Assembly (NCBI GenBank): GCA_914767885.1
Contig: CAJZBQ010000012.1
Coordinates: 846,501 to 910,500, forward strand
From: Blepharisma stoltei
Taxonomy: Eukaryota > Ciliophora > Heterotrichea > Heterotrichida > Blepharismidae
DNA: 64,000 nucleotides
Direction of reading: 5' to 3'
The position numbers and the translations under genes were made by a program. Position 1 is the stretch's first letter. Each line of letters begins with the position of its first letter. The notes under the pieces were generated by a model. That model saw nothing but the letters and a program-made list of their open reading frames with translations. It made no database searches and had not been told where the DNA came from. Positions 58,085-64,000 of this stretch are shown piece after piece.

Positions 58085-59003
58085 TTGTCATTCTAGTACT
58101 CCTCTTTTCCAAAATCTCAGTTTTCTCGCTTGAAGTTAAATCTGCCAGCAACTTGAGAAATTTATAGAGAAATATCAGATAAAAAATATGAATATAATTA
58201 TAATAACTGTTAGAATTGTAAAAGCAATATTATTTGCAATAATAATCATAATAATTCTCACAACTGTAACTACTACAAGACTGACCATATATATAATTAG
58301 TAATATCAAGGATAGTTTTTTCTGTGCGAAATATCCTATAAAAGGTATGCTATTTGATATTATATTATATTACTTAAAATAATAAACTAAAATCTAATTT
58401 TTTCTATTATTTTGTCACAGCTTACTGTGTTGATTTTAATGAAATTTTAAATTAGTATAGCCCTACCAACAAAATCGATTCATATACTTTTGTCAGAATA
58501 TATATGTATACTAAAAAGAAATCAATAATACAAAAAAGTTTAGTCCAATTTGCAAATTCTATAATTTTAACTCTTCCAATTTGCATGTTTTAAATTTATG
58601 ACTCATTTTTAAAAATAATAAAAAAATAATTTTTCCATGGTGCAGTAGTATTGAATGTTTTTTGACTTAGCATCATCTTCGTTATTAAAAAAGAAACATC
58701 TACAGCTGGAGCAAAAATTTGCTGATTGAGCTGAGTAGGATGAGAAACAGCTGGAGCAAAATTATGCTGATTGAGCTGAATAGAATCAAAAATAGCTGGT
58801 GCAAAATTTTGCTGATTGAGCTGAGTTGGATGAGAAACAGCTAGAGCAAAATTTTGCTGATAGAGCTGAGGAATGGCATTATTTTTATTAATTCATAGTG
58901 ACAGAGGATGTTTTATTTCTTGGCTTGCAGTTTCGTCTTTAATCATGATTTCGTTGAACTCTTCTTCTTGCAACTTTTTTGCATAATCTTCATCACTTAG
59001 AAT
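58085..59003 (-). pseudogene. Decayed paralogue of the small membrane protein family
   Basis: Related to 59123-59886: LSDEDYAKKLQEEEF, four repeats of QLNQQNFAPA type, then RVKIIEFANWTKLFCIID and helices (FAQKKLSLILLIIYM). The start codon is replaced (AATTCTAAGTGATG) and the 3' half has shifts and a stop near 58150; about 100 unrelated bases separate the parts at 58385-58480, possibly an IES. It could still be functional through an undetected upstream exon. Confidence 0.65.
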
Positions 59004-59122
59004 TCTTATAGAACTAATTAATAATATGATAAACAAAGCTAGTTAGAGCTCAATAAATTAAAAGCAATAAGCCACTGACTAGCAAGTCTAAAAATATGAA
59101 GATGACTAATCTATATTAATAA

Positions 59123-59886
59123 TTAGCACCATGTCATTCTAGTCCTCCTCTTTTCCAAAATCTCAGTTTTCTCCCATGAGCTTAAACCTGAGAGCAGCTT
59201 GAAAAATTTATAGAGAAATATCAGATAAAAAATAGTGACTAGAATTATAATAACTGTTAGAACTGTAAAAGCAATATTATTTGCAATAACAATAATAATA
59301 ATTCTCACAACTGCTTGTAATGCAAGACTAATCATATATATAATTAGTAAAATCAAGGATAGCTTTTTCTGCGCGAAGTATCCTATAAAAGGTAGCACTC
59401 CCAACACAAGCAGTTCATATATGCCTGCCAAAATATATATGAAAACCAAAAGGTAATCAATAACACAAAAAAATTGCATTCAATTTGCAAATTCTATGGT
59501 TTTAACTCTTGAAATATGCATATTTTAAATTTATGATTCATTTTTTAAAAATAATTAAAAAATAATTGTTTTAGGTGCAGGAGTATTGAATTTTGTTCAC
59601 TAGCATCTGGATCATAAGAATTAGCACGATTTGAAGCTGGAGCCAAATTTTGATTGAGCTGAGTAGGATCAGAAGCAGCTGGAGCCAAATTTTGAGGATT
59701 GCGCTGAGCGGTGCCATAATCAGCAGGAACAAAATTTTGCTGATTGAGCTGAGGACTAGCGTTATTTTCATTAGTTTCTAGAGATAAAGGATTCTTTACT
59801 TCTTTGCTTTTAGTTTTGTCTTGAATTATGATTTCTTTGTACTCTTCGGCTTGCAGCTTTTTGGCGTAATCTTCGTCACTTAGCAT
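59123..59886 (-). CDS. Small multi-span membrane protein with Gln/Asn-Pro repeats
   Basis: 240 aa after removal of a 41-bp IES. N-terminus MLSDEDYAKKLQAEEYKEI resembles a helical ubiquitin-interacting-type motif found before membrane proteins; then repeats of NQQNFVPA/NLAPAA, then four hydrophobic helices (FFCVIDYLLVFIYILAGIYE, LSLILLIIYMISLAL, IIIIVIANNIAFTVLTVIII, VTIFYLIFLYKFF) and a basic C-terminus. UGA codes Trp in FANWMQFF. One of three family members here; function unknown. Confidence 0.75.
59515..59555. other. IES, 41 bp
   Basis: TA at 59515-59516 and 59556-59557, equal phase. Excision joins LLHLKQLFF to ISRVKTIEFANW, matching the paralogue at 63598 (FNKIIKFAKYTK). Confidence 0.75.
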
Positions 59887-60095
59887 TTATTAGTATTATG
59901 ATTGTTTAATTTTATACTGATTAAATATATTATTTTAATTCAGTATAGCTGCAAACTTATAAAAGCAGCTAATATTGGGGTTCTATAGCTTGCTTGGCTA
60001 AATCTCCTTTAAATTATCTTTATAATTTTTGTTTTGCTTGTTTTATTTAGTGAGGTTTTGTTTATATTTAAAAATTAGTCTTTAATAATAAAAAA

Positions 60096-60724
60096 TTATT
60101 TTATCAACAGCGTACTTTCTCTCATAAAATTAGGCTTTAGCTTAAGGTCTTTATCTTGATCTTGTCTCCTTCCATTTTCGATTATTCTATTTAAGAATAG
60201 TCAAATAATTAGTGTTTTATGGAAACTACATGAGCCCCTAGATGATGAGTCGGCAGGGAGGTTTACTATTAAGGTAAAGCTATCATATTTAAAGTACGAG
60301 ATATGATCGCATGCTCAAAAAGGAGGGCTTTTCACAATTTAGGGTATTAGCATTTTATTCTATAGTTTGAGCATTCATAGGGATTTTCCAAGCCTTATAC
60401 TCCATTTGGGAGCTAGCTAAGTCTGCTCCAGTTGAGATCTATAAAAAAAAGGAAATTTTAACTATATTTCGTTCCAATATAAAAGCTGGGCGTGAGAAAA
60501 ATTTAATCCCTTAAATTGAAACAGATTTTGTTGTTCCAATTAAAGGGCTTATTTATATTAATTACAATGCGAAAATGACTAGAATTTAATTGAAGCACGG
60601 AGACATTCATCATTTCTTGAAGATTAACACCTGGAAGTAATTCAGTATTGAAATTTATTTTGAAATCCTCTGAATACCGATTTATAGGCAGCCTTTTATT
60701 TTTTTCTTTATTTATCATTGGCAT
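60096..60724 (-). CDS. Possible short gene with a family-B element, unresolved
   Basis: First exon MPMINKEKNKRLPINRYSED to about 60555 (HFRIVI), then a family-B hairpin (CCCTTTAATTGGAACAACAA and partner, 60505-60552), and a possible last exon RIIENGRRQDQDKDLKLKPN ending in TAA at 60096-60098. Composition looks coding at both ends, but the TA junctions could not be fixed and the family is unknown. Confidence 0.4.
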
Positions 60725-61043
60725 ACTTATCTTTCTGTTTTCAATTTAAGATAATTTATCAATTTTATGCATATTACCATTTTGCTAATGATATTTTCTG
60801 TAATAATTGCAAATAAAATATGAATATTTATAATAACCATTTCAAATCGTTTAAATTCAAACAATTTTTATAAATTTCTATAGCAAATTTAATTCTAAAG
60901 AGGATAAAATGATATAAAACAAATTAATTAATGATTATGAATATATTAATAATTAAGGGCTTACCAGATTGTGGAGTATACTTTTAATGTGCTAATGATT
61001 TACATCATCATTATTTTTCAATTATAAACATTTAAGCATCCAA

Positions 61044-61364
61044 TTAATTTCAAATGAGCATATATTTCAAAGCCAAATAAGCTTTAAATTTGACATTTGC
61101 TTCTTCTTGATTTATCAATTCTGTTTTAGGAGCCTCTAGCAATATTTTTGAGAAAGCTTCAGAGCTATTTGGAGCAGAATTATTAACAATTTATCGGTCT
61201 CTGCTGTAGGCAGAGTGAATTCATTTCTCTGCTTGGAAAGAAGACTAAAAATAACCCTTATGGCATGCTACTCCCAATAAATCTTCAAAAATTCCACCAT
61301 CTTTTGCCCAATCATAAATTTTGGAAATATGCAGCCAAACTATAAATGCATAATTTACCGTCAT
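61044..61364 (-). CDS. Short unidentified gene or exon set
   Basis: ATG 61364 opens MTVNYAFIVWLHISKIYDWA and FEDLLGVACHKGYF, then a TAG; the frame resumes as NNSAPNSSEAFSKILLEAP and ends ALKYMLIWN-TAA at 61044. One frame with two stops in the middle (61210-61250), so a short IES is probable. No family recognised. Confidence 0.4.
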
Positions 61365-61477
61365 CTAGTCTGATTGACCTCAATAAGCAATTATTGTAAC
61401 ACATAATATTTAACAGTCAGATAAGCTTTAAATTTGTTTCTTCCACATTAATCAAAAATGATTTTTATATTATTTCC

Positions 61478-62769
61478 ATGAAAGTATATTCAGAGCTGAT
61501 CAGATTAATTGAAAACGGAGAAAAAGTAAAATCCTCTGCGGTTCACCTTTATGACAAAATTACCTACTTAATCGAAACAATCAAAGCTGAACTCGAACTT
61601 TTAAATTTACAAAAACAGACACTACAAGCAGCTGTAGATCATTATATTGATCTAGCTCAGCTTTTTCAAGACAGAAATGCTATCATAAATAATCTTCTAT
61701 ATCCTAGAAGTCTAACACATATGAATGATGACTTGTGAGTTCTTATGAGCACCTATAAAGACCGCAGGGCATATGGTCCAGGAACTGAAGCTGTTAGCAT
61801 GCTGCTTAACAATCAAGCTATTTTTTCAAAATTTTCAAGCCCTGCTTCATTGATAAAAGAGCTTGTGGATTTAGACTGCAATGACATATCTGATTCAATT
61901 TTTTATAAGAAGGGTAAGTATGATAGGGATAGATTGAAATTAAAGGATTAAACTAATTATTTCCTTTTTAAATAGTCTAGCTTAAAAGCTCGTGTGGAGC
62001 TAGGCACTATCCTTTTCCTAGATCCAGAAAAAATGGCGATTTCGCTAGTCTTACATGGAAAATAACCCAACTTTATAGCAAAAGACTTTCTTAACGCCTG
62101 TTAGTGCTCAGAGTATGAAAGAATGGTCTTACCTCCTTCTGAGACTACCTTCACCATTTAAAGGTAGCAAAATGCTCCTCCAGATTGTGAGCTGATGATG
62201 CTGTCGGTATTTTTATCTTACAGGCCGAGGACAAAGGTTTGGCTAATCCACCCAGATTAGTTTCTAAATGCGAGCCTATAGATCCCTCGGCAGTATCTGA
62301 GATGGTAGGACTTCATTCGCCAAAACGTCGAATTATGAAGCATTCGAAGATGCAGAAAAAGAATTAGTATCAAAGTCAAATAAAAAGATTAACGAAGGGA
62401 TAGGATTAAAACTCAACAGGGTATCAAATATGAAAGTATTATTATAAATAATTATAATAGCCAATTTTTTATGGTTTATTGCCAACAATAAACGCTAATA
62501 GGAATAGATTAATACAAATCGGGAATTATTCATATACAGAAGAGACTCTTTTTCAATGGCTCGTAATTACTTTTGATTGGGTTGATGCTATGAGAAAATA
62601 TTATCCGTTTTTAACAAGCTTTAGGGAAATAGAAAAATTAGTTAACCAACATTTTCTAGAGTTTAGCAAGCTTGAAGAAATAAAGAAATTGATTAAAAAT
62701 AAAGATTCAGAATTAAAGCAGTTAGAAAGCTATGAGCTTAAAATAATTGAGAAATTCAAGAGTGATTAA
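61478..62769 (+). CDS. Coiled-coil hypothetical protein, two IESs
   Basis: 289 aa after removal of 385 and 37 bp. Helical start MKVYSELIRLIENGEKVKSS and KAELELLNLQKQTLQAAVDH, a middle AIFSKFSSPASLIKELVDLD, and a C-terminus rich in Lys/Glu heptads (FSKLEEIKKLIKNKDSELKQ). UGA codes Trp at DDLWVLMS. I do not recognise the family. The spliced frame is continuous. Confidence 0.65.
61949..62333. mobile_element. Retroposon-like IES, 385 bp
   Basis: TA at 61949-61950 and 62334-62335, equal phase; joining gives RLKLKDYEAFEDAEKELVSK. GC-rich core 61985-62330; TSD not recognisable. Confidence 0.75.
62440..62476. other. IES, 37 bp (or 34 bp)
   Basis: TA at 62440 or 62443 and at 62477; joining gives NMKVLLPTINANRNRL (with one or two Leu more depending on the pair) and removes a TAA. 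Confidence 0.6.
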
Positions 62770-62850
62770 TATATTATGGTTTCATTCAAAATATTTATAA
62801 AAAATTTATTTATCTTTTACAGGATTATGTTTATTATAATCTTAATTATC

Positions 62851-63010
62851 TAACTCCCCTCATTATTGATCGAATGATCCCAGTCGTTTGATCAAGGATA
62901 GGGGTTTAAAAAATTTTAGAAAAAATTATATATAAAAATAATATATATTGCTTTTACTATTTTGGTGTGCTTTTTATATAGAGGGTTAAGATAGTAAATA
63001 ATAAAATTAT
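62851..63010. mobile_element. Half of a family-C MITE
   Basis: Hairpin ACTCCCCTCATTATTGATCG with CGTTTGATCAAGGATAGGGG at 62851-62907, then the subterminal ATTATATATAAA and TATAGAGGGTTAAGATAGTA blocks also present at 29720-29800. The doubled-TIR end is missing. Confidence 0.75.
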
Positions 63011-63597
63011 TAAAATAAAAAATTGATTTAATTTAAATATAATTGATCAATTTGGTTGCATGCTAATTTTCATGTATGCCTTTATATACTAAATAAACTA
63101 TATTTTACAGAATTTAATCAATAGAATAAATATCACAATAAAATAAATAATCTTTGATTAGTTATACTGTTTTACCTTATATGCATACAGTTTTAATAAT
63201 TATTTTGATTTTCACTTTAGATTATCTACCTTTTATAGATCATTGCATTGACTTCTTTTTTTGGTTTTTCTTTATAAAAATTTAAAGAATCTGGCGTGTT
63301 TGACTTCACTGAATGACCTGAACTTTTGAATGAGCTAAGAAAAATATGAGAGAGGCTGAGAAGTCTAAGAAGGCTGAAGAACAAATTTAATTTTATTATT
63401 GGCCTATTTTTGCATTATCTTCATCATTTTTGTTAACTAATCAGTAATGCATTGCTATTATTTATTAGCACATAATAATTCATTCTGCATTAAAAATCCT
63501 CATTTTTTGCTAAATATTAATTTTAGAAACTGCAATATATAATTTTTATATGATTATGTAATAAATGACTTCTCATTGATAATCTTTCTATAATAAA
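63011..63597. other. Intergenic, no gene seen
   Basis: AT-rich spacer; no motif, repeat or open frame that I can support. Confidence 0.5.
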
Positions 63598-64000
63598 ATG
63601 CTAAGTGATTATGAGATTGCAAGAAAGTTGCAAGATGAAGAGTACAATTACTGCATGCCTCCTAAACGAAACTCAAATGAAGAAGTAAAGCAGCCGATAG
63701 AAGCTAATAGTGTTCATCTAGAATTTAACCCTGCTCAGGTAAATCAACAAGGTTTTAATCAATTTATTGCTCCTCCTGCTACTTTTCCTCCTCAAGCTAA
63801 TAAGCAAGCTATTGTTCAAGCTTCTGATCCTCCTAACGACGATGAATCTAAATTACAAAAATTCAATAAAATTATAAAATTTGCGAAGTATACTAAATAT
63901 TTTTGCATTATTTACTGCATATTTGCTTTTGCGTACGCTGCGACTTGTGTTTATGGATTGATGGCATTCTGAATTTTAGTCTTTTTGGGATACTGGGCAC
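63598..64000 (+). CDS. Third member of the small membrane protein family, cut by the window end
   Basis: MLSDYEIARKLQDEEYNYCM, then Pro/Gln/Asn-rich linker (NQQGFNQFIAPPATFPPQAN) and helices starting YFCIIYCIFAFAYAATCVYG. UGA after LMAF is Trp and the frame (ILVFLGYWA) runs off the window. Paralogue of 59123-59886. Confidence 0.75.

Noticed and set aside
58188-59456. Ile-rich plus-strand frames at 58188 and 59235
   Set aside because: Antisense shadows of the membrane helices of the minus-strand family at 58085-59886.

Overview
The window is germline (micronuclear) DNA of a heterotrich ciliate, most probably Blepharisma or a close relative. In every recognisable gene UGA is read as tryptophan (kinase, H+-ATPase, SEC23, MPP, kinesin, channel, ULK) while genes end only in UAA or UAG. 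Three introns are exactly 15 nt long. Most genes are interrupted by segments that start and end at a TA dinucleotide, and removing each segment with one TA restores the frame and the conserved protein. These are internal eliminated sequences (IESs), which a ciliate removes when it builds its somatic nucleus. The genus is inferred from the combination UGA=Trp, 15-nt introns, TA-bounded IESs and MITE load.

Layout. 0-9.5 kb: basic hypothetical protein, CDPK-like kinase (-), transmembrane RING protein, SEC23, calmodulin-like protein. 9.7-23 kb: P-type H+-ATPase, a membrane-anchored hypothetical gene, and mitochondrial processing peptidase beta (-). A tandem duplication of about 3-4 kb has copied the ATPase 3' end, the hypothetical gene and the MPP 3' end. 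MPP carries a 2.9-kb retroposon that contains a MULE transposon, which itself contains an IES. 23.6-33.8 kb: UBC/RWD-like gene with four IESs, then two glutathione-reductase genes in tandem (-), one clean and one with a 3-kb nest of mobile elements. 35.5-45.9 kb: kinesin, TTC29-like TPR protein, secreted protein, short MMADHC homologue, coiled-coil axonemal protein resembling the outer-arm docking complex. 46-57 kb: GSK3, double-tetraspan membrane protein, cyclic-nucleotide-binding K+ channel, ATG1/ULK kinase. 57-64 kb: a family of three small membrane proteins plus poorly resolved genes.

Mobile elements are the main theme. Family A is a MITE of about 330-390 bp with TIRs of the type CTCCGTGAGTGAACAAAA (ten copies). 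Families B (TTTAAATTGAAACAAAA) and C (CATCCTTGATCGAACG) have different tips but the same build: a TIR hairpin at one end, a subterminal ATTTATATATAAA block, and a doubled TIR separated by a shared AAAAA-TAGG-ATTTT spacer at the other end. Short pure hairpins form families D, E and F. GC-rich retroposon/SINE-like inserts carry target-site duplications of 12-17 bp; in every recognisable case the duplication contains a TA, so TA-to-TA excision removes the insert together with one duplicate and leaves the gene intact.

Consistency checks by hand: after IES (and intron) removal the following have lengths divisible by three: CDPK-like 495 aa, SEC23 746, H+-ATPase 969, UBC-like 572, GR2 450, kinesin 1017, MMADHC 139, double tetraspan 448, channel 620, ULK 528. 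Unresolved: GSK3 (2 nt off), the coiled-coil gene (1 nt off in a homopolymer), the MPP 5' end, the central junction of the RING gene and the channel 3' end.
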